64,000 nt of DNA from Sphingomonas sp. CL5.1 (GTDB lineage Bacteria > Pseudomonadota > Alphaproteobacteria > Sphingomonadales > Sphingomonadaceae): contig NZ_CP050137.1 in assembly GCF_013344685.1 (NCBI RefSeq), positions 2,969,001-3,033,000 on the forward strand, written 5' to 3'. The position numbers were made by a program, and so were the translations under genes. Under the pieces are notes generated by a model that was given only the letters and a program-made list of their open reading frames with translations, was not told the DNA's origin and searched no databases. Below are positions 38,717 through 46,986 of the stretch, piece by piece. Each line of letters begins with the position of its first letter. Position 1 is the first letter of the stretch.

Positions 38717-39420
38717 CCCGCATCATCACCGTCGCGGAGACGGGATCGACCAATGCCGATCTCCTCGAACTCGCTGCAAGCGGGGCCGGGGAGGGGCTGT
38801 GGCTCCGCGCGGAGCGGCAACTCGCCGGGCGCGGCCGGCAGGGGCGGCCGTGGACTTCGCCCGAAGGCAATCTCTATGCCTCGACGCTCGTCCGGCTGCG
38901 GCCGGGCGATCCGCCAGCCGCTTCGCTCGCGCTGGTCGCGGCGGTGGCGCTGGAGGAAGTGATCGCGAAGCTGCTGCCGACGAGGGGCACGATGCTGAAA
39001 TGGCCTAACGACCTGCTCGTGGCGGGGGCCAAGCTTTCCGGCATCCTGCTGGAACGGATGGACGATGCGGTGGTGATCGGGATCGGCGTGAACGTCGCGC
39101 ACCATCCGGACCTTCCGGACCGCCCCGCGACGAGCCTTGCCGCGCAAGGGGTGGCGATCACCCCCGGCGATCTGCTTGGCCGGCTTGCGGAAATGCTCGC
39201 GGCATGGCTCGGCATCTGGCGCGGAGAGGGACTGGCGCCCGTCGTCGCGCGGTGGATCGAGCGAGCGCATCCAGCCGGCACGCCGCTCCATGCGCGGCTG
39301 GCGGACGGCTCGACGCTCGACGGCAAATTCGAGACGATGGCGGCGGACGGCGCGCTGATGCTGCGCTTGGCGGACGGCTCCAGCCGTGCCATCCACGCGG
39401 GCGACGTGTTCCTGGTCTGA
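38713..39420 (+). CDS. birA: Biotin-[acetyl-CoA-carboxylase] ligase, apparent CTG start
   Basis: Attaches biotin to acetyl-CoA carboxylase and similar enzymes. From the CTG at 38713 the 235-residue protein has the complete catalytic domain: TVAETGSTNADLLELA, GRGRQGRPWTSPEGNLYAS (biotin/AMP loop, residues about 39-57) and the catalytic Lys in MLKWPNDLLVAGAKLSGILLE, plus a C-terminal SH3-like domain. No DNA-binding domain, so it is a ligase-only type. No ATG, GTG or TTG occurs in frame between the stop at 38584-38586 and 38944, and a GTG start there would delete the biotin/AMP loop. Its CTGA overlap with the nuoN stop fits translational coupling. Confidence 0.9.
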   Translation: MTRIITVAETGSTNADLLELAASGAGEGLWLRAERQLAGRGRQGRPWTSPEGNLYASTLVRLRPGDPPAASLALVAAVALEEVIAKLLPTRGTMLKWPNDLLVAGAKLSGILLERMDDAVVIGIGVNVAHHPDLPDRPATSLAAQGVAITPGDLLGRLAEMLAAWLGIWRGEGLAPVVARWIERAHPAGTPLHARLADGSTLDGKFETMAADGALMLRLADGSSRAIHAGDVFLV

Positions 39421-39432
39421 AGGGGAAAGAGG

Positions 39433-40215
39433 ATGCTGCTGGCGATCGATGCCGGAAACACCAACATCGTCTTCGCGCTGGTTGAGGACCGGCAGGTCAG
39501 GGCGCGCTGGCGCATCGCCACCGATCCGCGCCGCACGGCGGACGAATATGTCGTGTGGCTCAACCAGCTCCTGATGCTGGAAGGGTATGACCGCTCGGTG
39601 GTGGAGGCGGTGATCATCTCCACTGTCGTACCGCGCGCCCTGCACAATCTTGAGGTGCTGGCGAGCAAATATTTCGGGCATGATGCGTTGATCGCCGGGC
39701 GCGCGCCGGTGGAATGGGGCATCGTGATCGATGTGGACGAGCCGCAGTCGCTTGGCGCGGACCGCGCAGTCAACACGATCGCGGCGCATGCCTTCCACGA
39801 GGGCGACCTGATCGTGATCGATTTCGGCACCGCCACCACCTTCGATCATTCGGACTATACCGGCGCCTATAAGGGCGGGATCATCGCGCCGGGCATCAAC
39901 CTGTCGCTCGACGCCCTGTTCAACGCGGCGGCGAAGCTGCCGCGCATCGCGATCGAGGCGCCGGGCGGCAATTTGAGCGTGATCGGCCGCAACACCGTCG
40001 AGCAGATGAACATCGGCATCTACTGGGGCTATATCGCGATGATCGAGGGCCTTGTCGCGCGAATGAAGGCGGAGGTGGGGCGCCCGGTGAAGGTGATCGC
40101 CACCGGCGGCCTCGCCACTTTGTTCGAACAGCATACCGATGTGTTCGATGCGATCGAGCCGGACCTGACCATTCAGGGGCTGGCGATCATGTGGGAAAAC
40201 GCCCATATCCAGTGA
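39433..40215 (+). CDS. coaX: Type III pantothenate kinase
   Basis: Catalyses the first step of CoA synthesis in the cytoplasm. The ASKHA-fold protein (260 residues) has the N-terminal phosphate motif [15 protein letters not shown], the pantothenate loop [13 protein letters not shown], the second phosphate motif [12 protein letters not shown] and [15 protein letters not shown]. The birA-coaX-rnj order behind nuoN is common in this bacterial group. ATG 39433 has AGGGGAAAGAGG upstream. Twelve bases separate it from birA. Confidence 0.97.
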   Translation: MLLAIDAGNTNIVFALVEDRQVRARWRIATDPRRTADEYVVWLNQLLMLEGYDRSVVEAVIISTVVPRALHNLEVLASKYFGHDALIAGRAPVEWGIVIDVDEPQSLGADRAVNTIAAHAFHEGDLIVIDFGTATTFDHSDYTGAYKGGIIAPGINLSLDALFNAAAKLPRIAIEAPGGNLSVIGRNTVEQMNIGIYWGYIAMIEGLVARMKAEVGRPVKVIATGGLATLFEQHTDVFDAIEPDLTIQGLAIMWENAHIQ

Positions 40216-40296
40216 AGGCTCGCGCCCGGATCGGATCGGGCGAGTCATGTCCCAGCCAGCCGCGCGGCGGCTCAGGGGCACCCAGTTAGGACCAAG

Positions 40297-41934
40297 ATGA
40301 CCCCCGGTAACGAACTTCTTTTCTGCGCGCTCGGTGGCTCGGGCGAAATCGGGATGAACGTCAACCTCTACGGCACCCAGGGCAAATGGCTGATGGTGGA
40401 CATGGGGGTGACGTTCGCCGACCACAGCTATCCCGGCATCGATCTGGTGCTGCCGGACCTTTCCTTCATCGAGGAGCGCCGCGAGCAACTCGTCGGCATC
40501 GTCCTGACGCACGGGCATGAGGATCATATCGGCGCGTTGCCGTATCTGGCGCAGGATCTGGGTGTGCCGCTCTATGCGACGCCGTTCACCGCCGGGCTGA
40601 TCCACGGAAAGCTGGAGGAGGAGCGGATCGCCGAAAGCGTCGATCTGCGCGGGATCAGGCCGCGCGATGGCTTCTCGGCGGGGCCGTTCGACATCCGTTT
40701 CGTGCCGCTGGCGCATTCGATCCCGGAGGCGAACGCGCTGGAGATCACCACGCCATACGGGCGCGTCTTCCACACCGGCGACTGGAAGCTGGATGCAAAG
40801 CCGGTGATCGGCAGCCCCGCCAGCGAGGAGGAGTTGCGCGCGATCGGCGATGCCGGGATCGACGTGCTGGTCTGCGATTCGACCAACGTGTTCAATGCCG
40901 ACCCGTCCGGCTCCGAAAGCTCGGTGCGGCGCGGCCTGGCCGAAGCGGTGGCCAAGGCGCGCGGCCGCGTGCTGGTGACGACCTTCGCCTCGAATGCATC
41001 GCGGCTGGCGACATTGGGCGAGGTGGCGAAGGAGACGGGACGCAAGTTGTGCGTCGCCGGCCGTTCGCTCGACCGGATCATCCGCGTCGCGCGGAGCTGC
41101 GGTTATCTGCGCGACTTCCCCGACACGGTCGATCCGGAAACCGCGATGCGCCTGCCGCGCGACCGCGTGCTGATCATCGCCACCGGCGGGCAGGGCGAGG
41201 CGCGCGCCGCGCTTTCCCGCATCGCGGAAGGGTCGCATCCGATCTCGCTCGACGCGGGCGACACGGTGGTCTTCTCGTCGAAGCAGATCCCCGGCAACGA
41301 GGTGGCGATCGGCCGCATCCAGAACATCCTCGCCGGGCGCGGGGTGGAGATGGTGACGGAGAAGCAGGCCCATGTCCACGTCTCCGGCCATCCCGGTCGC
41401 CCCGAGCTGGCGGCGATGTACGGCTGGCTCCGGCCGGACCTGTTGATGCCGGTGCATGGCGAGATGCGGCATCTGATGGAGCAGGCGCGTTTCGGGCTGT
41501 CGCAGGGCGTTCCGCGCGCACTGGTGCAGACCGACGGTGATATCGTGCGGCTGGCGCCGGGCGAGCCGGAAAAGATCGGCCACGCGCCGGTCGGGCGGCT
41601 GGTGCTGGATGGCGACGTGATCCTGCCGGCCGACGGCGCGACGATCAACGAGCGGCGCAAGCTGGGGATCAACGGCCAGATGTCGGTCGCGGTCGCGGTC
41701 ACGGCGGAGGGCCGGCTCGCGGGCGCGCCGCGCGTTCGCGCGCAGGGTGTGCCGGTGGAGGACGAACGCGAGCCGTTCATCGCCGCGGCTGAGGAAGCCG
41801 CGGCGGAAGCGGTGCGTGACGCCACCGGCAATCGCGAGCGGCTGCGCGAGGACGTGCGGCTGGCGGTGCGCCGCGTCGCGACGCGCTGGACCGGCAAGAA
41901 GCCGATCGTCGATGTGCTGATCGTGGAGGTATAG
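40297..41934 (+). CDS. rnj: Ribonuclease J
   Basis: Metallo-beta-lactamase/beta-CASP nuclease with 5'-3' exonuclease and endonuclease activity on RNA. The zinc motif HGHEDHIGALPYLAQDL is near residue 75, followed by the other metal residues in PLAHSIPEA and FHTGDWKLD and the beta-CASP motifs CDSTN, TTFASNASRL and VSGHPGRPEL with MPVHGEMRHL. 545 residues, a normal length. An 81-base gap after coaX contains the small inverted repeat CGCCCG / CGGGCG (40223-40242), perhaps a weak terminator. TTAGGACCAAG precedes the ATG. It is co-directional with DUF1467. Confidence 0.96.
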   Translation: MTPGNELLFCALGGSGEIGMNVNLYGTQGKWLMVDMGVTFADHSYPGIDLVLPDLSFIEERREQLVGIVLTHGHEDHIGALPYLAQDLGVPLYATPFTAGLIHGKLEEERIAESVDLRGIRPRDGFSAGPFDIRFVPLAHSIPEANALEITTPYGRVFHTGDWKLDAKPVIGSPASEEELRAIGDAGIDVLVCDSTNVFNADPSGSESSVRRGLAEAVAKARGRVLVTTFASNASRLATLGEVAKETGRKLCVAGRSLDRIIRVARSCGYLRDFPDTVDPETAMRLPRDRVLIIATGGQGEARAALSRIAEGSHPISLDAGDTVVFSSKQIPGNEVAIGRIQNILAGRGVEMVTEKQAHVHVSGHPGRPELAAMYGWLRPDLLMPVHGEMRHLMEQARFGLSQGVPRALVQTDGDIVRLAPGEPEKIGHAPVGRLVLDGDVILPADGATINERRKLGINGQMSVAVAVTAEGRLAGAPRVRAQGVPVEDEREPFIAAAEEAAAEAVRDATGNRERLREDVRLAVRRVATRWTGKKPIVDVLIVEV

Positions 41935-41938
41935 GGCG

Positions 41939-42214
41939 ATGCGCTGGACGTCGATGCTGGCGATCTACGTGCTTTTCTGGGCCTTCTCGGTCTTCCTTGT
42001 GCTGCCCTTCGGCGTCCGCACCGCCGACGAGGCGGGAGCGGAGCGGATTCCCGGTCAGGCCGAAAGCGCCCCGCATGACTTCCGCGTCGGGCGCACCGCG
42101 CTGCGCGTGACGATCGTCGCGACGATCCTGTTCCTGCTGTTCCTCGCCAATTACGAATATGGCTGGATCACCACCGACATGATCGACTTCCTCGACGTAG
42201 CTAACGGCCTGTAA
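41939..42214 (+). CDS. DUF1467 family small membrane protein
   Basis: 91-residue protein with two membrane segments (TSMLAIYVLFWAFSVFLVL and ALRVTIVATILFLLFLANY) around a soluble loop with FGVRTADEAG, the family signature. Function unknown. It begins four bases after the rnj stop and is probably cotranscribed; its placement behind complex I, coaX and rnj is usual in alphaproteobacteria. It is convergent with the coiled-coil protein gene. Confidence 0.88.
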   Translation: MRWTSMLAIYVLFWAFSVFLVLPFGVRTADEAGAERIPGQAESAPHDFRVGRTALRVTIVATILFLLFLANYEYGWITTDMIDFLDVANGL

Positions 42215-42219
42215 TCAGG

Positions 42220-44535
42220 TCACCGCAGCCGTTCGATCGCCTGCGCCAGCGCGACGTAGAGCTTGCCCATATCCGACGAAAGCAGGGTCACGCCGAGCGG
42301 CGATCCGTCGCGCTGCGTCAGGATCGTGCGTAGCATCCCCTCGAAATCGTGGATGTAGCGGTTGACCTGATCGCGGAAGGCGAGATCGTCGTCGTACAGC
42401 CGCGCGATATCGCGCTGCTCGGTCGTGTCCAGCAGCCGCACCGCGCGCCGCGTGAACACGCCGCGATCGCCCTTCAGATACGCCGCCCAGGCGCTGTCGG
42501 CGATATCCGGCGCGAAGGTGCGGGTGATGTCGATCGAGGCGGAGTTCAGCGCCTCTATCAGCAGCGAAGCGCGCTTGGCGAAGCTCTCGCGTTCATGCTC
42601 TTCGCGCTCGGTGCGCGCCAGCTCGATCTTGGTTTCGACCAGCGCGGCCTGTTCGTCGATCTTGCGGATATGCTGGTCCAGCTCGGCGGCGGCGCGCGAG
42701 GTGGCGGCGATGGCATTTTCGGCGACGCTGGAAAGCTCGGCGATCGTGCGATCGAAGCCTTGGTCGACCGCCTGCCGCAGCGCGACGACGCCCGATTTCT
42801 CCAGCGCCTCGGCGGCTTCCGGGATGACCCGCGCCAGCGTGTCGCGCGCATGTTCGGCGGCCTGCGTCGCGGTGTCGCGCACGCGCAGCAACGCCTCCAG
42901 CAGGCGCGGCGCGGCTTCTTCAGCGAGCCGGTTGGCGCGCTCGGTCGCCTCGTCGACCATCTGCCCGATCGCATCCGCCTTCGCCCGCCCGCTGGTGAGC
43001 GATTCGAGCAGGGTGCCGGTGAGCGTGTCGACGTTCCTGCGCTGTTCGGCGATCACCTGCGCGATCGCCTCGATCGCGTCGTGCGTGCTCTCCGCCGCCG
43101 TGACGAGCGCAAGCATTTCCGGCTTGGTCGCGACGACCACCGCCTTGGAGGCGGCGAAGCGGTTGTCGAGCCGCTCGACCGCCGCCGGCATCGTCTCGTC
43201 CATCTCGCGCGCGGCGGAATCGAGCGCGGCGAGCAGAGATTCGGTAGTGGAGATCGCGCGCGATGCCATCTCGTCGCCAGCACGTAACGCCTCGGTCATC
43301 GCATGGGCCGATCCGTCGAGCGCGCTGATCGCGGTTGCGAGCTGGCTGGTCCGCTCGACGCCCTGCTCGTGCAGCATCGCAAGCTTGTGTTCCGTCCCCG
43401 CGATGCTCTGGTCCAGCGTGGCGAGCAACGTATCGCTGACGCCGCGCTGCGCGTCGAGCCGCGCGCCGAGGCGGTCGATCACCACCTCGATCAGGCCGAT
43501 CCGCTCGGCTAGCGATTCGGCGCTCTCCTTCGCGGCGGTGTCGAGCGCGGCCTGATTGGCGCCGACCATCGCCAGCATCGCCTCGCCCTGCGCGGAGATG
43601 CTCTTGCGCGATTCGTCGATCGCGCCGGCGGTGCGATCGAGCATCGCATCGACCGCCGCCGACATTTCCGCCGTCACCGCCTCCAGCCGCGTGCCGGCAT
43701 TCTCGCTGGTCGCCTCCATCCGCGCGATATGCGCGGCGAGCTTCTGCGCCGCGCCGCCCGCAACCGTCTCCGCCTCGCGCCCGCGATCGACCAGCGCGCC
43801 GACCTGCACGTCGAGCGCGGCGGCATGCTCGCTCGCGGCGAGGCCGGCGCGGTCCATGTCGATGACGAGGCTGGCGATCTCCTCCTGCGCGCGCGGCAGG
43901 CCGGCGATCAGCACGTTGAGATTGTCCTGCGCGGCCTGCGCCGTATCGGCCAGCGCGCGGGCGTGGCTGTTTGCCCGCGCCACCTCGTCGGAAAGGCCGC
44001 TGCCGATCGCGGCGAGCCGCGCGGTGGCGGTGTCCCCTAATGCCGAGAGTGCCTGCGCCTGCTCGTTGAGCTGCACGCGATTGGCCTCGATCGCCGCGCT
44101 GAGCGTGGCGACGGTGCGTTCTAGCGACGCCGCCTCGGCGCGCATCGCCCGCGCCGTCGCGCCGAAGCGGCGCGCCTCGGCCGCGCTGGAGCGCAGCGAG
44201 ATCAGCCACAACACCCCCGCGAGCAGCGGCACGACGAGCAGCGCGGCGGCGAATTGCGCGATCGCCACCGGCGACATCCCGGCAAGGTCGCTCCACGCGA
44301 GCGCGGCGAACGCGCCGACCCAGGCAAGCGATAGCAGCGCCAGCACCACCGGCCCGATCGTGCGCCAGCGCGATGGCGGCGCGATGTCCTCCACCCAATC
44401 TTCCGCCGGCGGCGCGCCATGCTCCGGCATCTCGAATTCGCCGAGAAACAGCGGTTGCTCCTCGTTCGCCGCCACCCGGTCCGTTGGCGTGTTGACGGCC
44501 TCGCGCAGCCCGATCATCGTGGTTCCCCCGCTCAT
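42220..44535 (-). CDS. Large coiled-coil inner-membrane protein (TipN-like architecture)
   Basis: 771 residues. Two membrane segments lie near the N-terminus (about residues 60-81 and 91-113), after an acidic cytoplasmic lead. Residues about 115-650 are almost continuous Ala/Glu/Arg-rich coiled coil. A compact C-terminal domain (about 665-771) includes AYLKGDRGVFTRRAVRLLD, RYIHDFEGMLRTIL and SSDMGKLYVALAQAIERL, and appears to be the most conserved part. This layout recalls Caulobacter TipN, a polarity protein with two N-terminal membrane segments and long coiled coils; relationship is an inference from architecture, not an identification. It is divergent from the next gene, with a 162-base gap before the start used for that gene. 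Confidence 0.72.
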   Translation of the reverse strand: MSGGTTMIGLREAVNTPTDRVAANEEQPLFLGEFEMPEHGAPPAEDWVEDIAPPSRWRTIGPVVLALLSLAWVGAFAALAWSDLAGMSPVAIAQFAAALLVVPLLAGVLWLISLRSSAAEARRFGATARAMRAEAASLERTVATLSAAIEANRVQLNEQAQALSALGDTATARLAAIGSGLSDEVARANSHARALADTAQAAQDNLNVLIAGLPRAQEEIASLVIDMDRAGLAASEHAAALDVQVGALVDRGREAETVAGGAAQKLAAHIARMEATSENAGTRLEAVTAEMSAAVDAMLDRTAGAIDESRKSISAQGEAMLAMVGANQAALDTAAKESAESLAERIGLIEVVIDRLGARLDAQRGVSDTLLATLDQSIAGTEHKLAMLHEQGVERTSQLATAISALDGSAHAMTEALRAGDEMASRAISTTESLLAALDSAAREMDETMPAAVERLDNRFAASKAVVVATKPEMLALVTAAESTHDAIEAIAQVIAEQRRNVDTLTGTLLESLTSGRAKADAIGQMVDEATERANRLAEEAAPRLLEALLRVRDTATQAAEHARDTLARVIPEAAEALEKSGVVALRQAVDQGFDRTIAELSSVAENAIAATSRAAAELDQHIRKIDEQAALVETKIELARTEREEHERESFAKRASLLIEALNSASIDITRTFAPDIADSAWAAYLKGDRGVFTRRAVRLLDTTEQRDIARLYDDDLAFRDQVNRYIHDFEGMLRTILTQRDGSPLGVTLLSSDMGKLYVALAQAIERLR

Positions 44536-44697
44536 CGGAGCGGTTTAACACGAATCGACCGCCGACAAAGCGGTTAGCGTTCCCCAAGCTGCTCGCTTTG
44601 CCGCATCGAGCCGCCGACCCGCCTTTGCCGCGCATGATTCGCGCCTTTCCGCGATACGCCGTTTGCCATCGCGGTGTTCGACGCTAACAGCGCGGGA

Positions 44698-45882
44698 ATG
44701 CTCGCGGGTCTGCTGTTTGCCGTTCAGGATGCCGAGGACCGCCCCGGAAGGCTGGCGGCCACGCTGGCGTTCGCCGGCGTCACGCTGATCGAATATCAGG
44801 CGCGGCTGCTGGCGGCGGCGGGCGCCTCGCAACTGGTGATCGTCGTTTCGCGCCTGACGCCCGAATTGCTCGGCGCGATCGCGCGGATCGGACGGCGCGG
44901 GATGAGCGTCGATACCGTGCGCGGCGCGGCGGAGGCCAATGCGCGGCTGCATCCGCTGGCGCAGGTCGTCACGATCGCGGACGGCCTCATCACCACCGAA
45001 AGCGTGCTCGCCGCCTTTGCCGGGGAGCAGGGCGGCGACGCGCTGCTGGTGATCGACGCGGGCAGCGCGCCGGCCGGTTACGAGCGGCTCGGCGGCGGAC
45101 TCGCGTGGGCCGGGATCGCGCGGATCGACGCAGGGCGGCTGGCCGAGGTGGCGGCGATGCCGAGCGATTACGACGTCCAGTCCGCGTTGCTCCATGCGGC
45201 ATCGCAAGCCGGCGCGCGACAGATGCTGCTTCCCGCCGGGGGGGCGAGCGCCGGTCACGGCATCGAACGGCGCGGCGCCGCGCTGGAGGAGCGCAGCCGC
45301 GCGGTGGTGATGGCGACGCTCGCGACGCGGCCGTCGTGGTTCGATCGCTGGGTGGTGCGCCCGATCGCCGGCTTCGCGCTGCCACCGCTGGTGCGCCGCG
45401 CCGCTTCCACCGTCGCGGTGGCGGTGGGCGCGGGCGTGGCGGCGCTCGCCGGGCTTGGGCTGATCGCGGGCGGCTGGCCGGCGGCAGGGCTGCTCGTCGC
45501 GCTCGCCGGGGTGATCGCGGCGGTGCTGGGGGAGCGCACCGCGTGGCTGCGCGACGAAATGCCGCTGGCGCGGTGGCTCGGGCGGGCCGCGCTGGCCGTG
45601 CCGGCGCTGGCCGCGTTGCTGCTCGGCCATGTGGTTGATTCGCTTGCGGCGACCGATTCCGCGTTGATCGTGGCGATCGTGCTGGTCGCCGTCGCCACGC
45701 TTGGCGAGCGCGCCGCGAGCGGATTGCCGCGCGCGGCGTGGTGGGGGACGCCGCCGGCCTATCTGCTGGTGCTGACCGTGCTGACGCTCGGGCGGATGCC
45801 GATGGCCGGGCTGGCACTGGCCGCGCTTTACGCCTTCGCCACGCTTTCGGCGGCAATTGAGTTACTTCGCCGTCAGGCTTAG
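44698..45882 (+). CDS. Membrane-anchored nucleotidyltransferase-like protein (possible degenerate cytidylyltransferase-phosphatidyltransferase fusion)
   Basis: 394 residues from ATG 44698; an in-frame GTG at 44674 would add eight. Residues 1-195 resemble a sugar-nucleotide transferase fold: RPGRLAATLAFAGVTLIEYQ corresponds to the start of such domains but lacks the canonical GxGTRL/SKPL nucleotide loop. RPSWFDRWVVRPIAG resembles the junction to a CDP-alcohol phosphatidyltransferase domain. The following 5-6 membrane helices lack the D-x2-DG-x2-AR-x8-9-G-x3-D-x3-D motif. Both halves may therefore be inactive. A bifunctional inositol-phosphate cytidylyltransferase/DIPP synthase is the known parallel. 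Function unknown. A DUF2336 gene follows 36 bases downstream. Confidence 0.6.
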   Translation: MLAGLLFAVQDAEDRPGRLAATLAFAGVTLIEYQARLLAAAGASQLVIVVSRLTPELLGAIARIGRRGMSVDTVRGAAEANARLHPLAQVVTIADGLITTESVLAAFAGEQGGDALLVIDAGSAPAGYERLGGGLAWAGIARIDAGRLAEVAAMPSDYDVQSALLHAASQAGARQMLLPAGGASAGHGIERRGAALEERSRAVVMATLATRPSWFDRWVVRPIAGFALPPLVRRAASTVAVAVGAGVAALAGLGLIAGGWPAAGLLVALAGVIAAVLGERTAWLRDEMPLARWLGRAALAVPALAALLLGHVVDSLAATDSALIVAIVLVAVATLGERAASGLPRAAWWGTPPAYLLVLTVLTLGRMPMAGLALAALYAFATLSAAIELLRRQA

Positions 45883-45918
45883 TTCGCTTTTAACGACATT
45901 AGCCTAATTCCGATTCTC

Positions 45919-46986
45919 ATGCCGGTCGATCAGAACGACCCCTTGCACGCGATCGCCCCCGACGCCGCGCCGATCTTCGCACGCGCGGCGCGGGCCGACG
46001 CGCGCGCGGACCGGCGGCTCGACGCGGCGATCGAGGACTTCTTCCTGTCCGCACGCGACCGGCTCGACGATCGCACCCGCGCCGCGCTCCATGCCGCGAT
46101 CGGCACGTTGCTGGAGACGATCGAGCGCGAGCTTGCCGCGCACGCCACCCGCCTGCTGGCGCGTGCCGGCGGCGGGGTCGTGACGGCGGACCCGGCCGGG
46201 ACGCTGCGCCGGCTGATCGAGGCGGGGCTGCTGCGCGACCCGGAACTGATGGCCGAGATGATCGGGCAGGTGCGGCTCGCGCTGCTCGGCGCGGCGCTGA
46301 TCGCGAATCGCGAGCCGGGGACGCCGGCGACATTGCTCCCCCGGCTGGTGCAGGGCGAGGATGCGGTGCGGGCGGCGGCCGCGCGTGACTATATCCTTGC
46401 CGACGGGCGGCGCGATGCGCTGGCCGGGCGCGGGCTGGACCTGCCGGTGGCACTGCATCGCCGTGTCGTCTGGTGGGTCGCCGCGGCGTTGCGCGAGGCG
46501 AAGGCGGGCAAGGCCGATCAGGCGCTGGTCGAGGCGGCGGTGCGCAGTATCGACGCGCATGACGACGGCGCGCGGCTCGATCCGATCGCGCTTCGGCTCG
46601 CGGCGGCGATCGACGCGCGCGGGGACGAGCTGCCCGAGCTGCTGATCGAGGCGCTGGGCGACGGTCGGGCCGAATTCGCCGCCGCGCTGATCGCCTATGT
46701 CCAGCGGATCGACCTGTCGGAGGCGCGCGCGCTGCTGCTCGATCCGGACGGCGACCGGCTGTGGCTGGTGCTGCGCGCGCATGGCTTCGCGCGAGAGGCG
46801 CTGGCGCGGGTGGCGCTGCTGCTCGCCGACGCCGATCCGCGCCGCGATATCGAGGCGTTCGCCGATATGCTCGATACGATCGCGGCGATCCCGGTGCTGG
46901 CGGCGCGCGAGGCGCTGGCGCCGCTGTCGCTCCACGGTGATTTCCGCCGCGCGATCCGCGCGCTCGAACGATCGCGCCGGACGTGA
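45919..46986 (+). CDS. DUF2336 domain protein
   Basis: 355-residue, predicted cytoplasmic, almost wholly helical protein rich in Ala, Arg, Leu and Asp, matching the alphaproteobacterial DUF2336 family (helical repeats of unknown function). Regions such as LARAGGGVVTADPAGTLRRL, LRDPELMAEMIGQVRL and the end LHGDFRRAIRALERSRR are typical of these repeats. The stop overlaps the start of the histidine-kinase-like gene by four bases (GTGA), so the proteins are made together, suggesting they interact. Related helical proteins are found near two-component genes, but the role here is inferred only. Confidence 0.75.
   Translation: MPVDQNDPLHAIAPDAAPIFARAARADARADRRLDAAIEDFFLSARDRLDDRTRAALHAAIGTLLETIERELAAHATRLLARAGGGVVTADPAGTLRRLIEAGLLRDPELMAEMIGQVRLALLGAALIANREPGTPATLLPRLVQGEDAVRAAAARDYILADGRRDALAGRGLDLPVALHRRVVWWVAAALREAKAGKADQALVEAAVRSIDAHDDGARLDPIALRLAAAIDARGDELPELLIEALGDGRAEFAAALIAYVQRIDLSEARALLLDPDGDRLWLVLRAHGFAREALARVALLLADADPRRDIEAFADMLDTIAAIPVLAAREALAPLSLHGDFRRAIRALERSRRT

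Noticed and set aside
40223..40242. CGCCCG / CGGGCG stem as a terminator after coaX
   Set aside because: Six-bp stem without T tract; too weak to list separately.
38656..41583. 975-codon minus-strand reading frame opposite birA, coaX and rnj
   Set aside because: Arg/Asp/His-rich antisense composition with no domains, opposite three well-conserved genes.
42920..44635. 571-codon frame within the coiled-coil gene
   Set aside because: Shifted-frame shadow of a repetitive Ala/Arg-rich coiled coil; low-complexity, no start signal, no domain.
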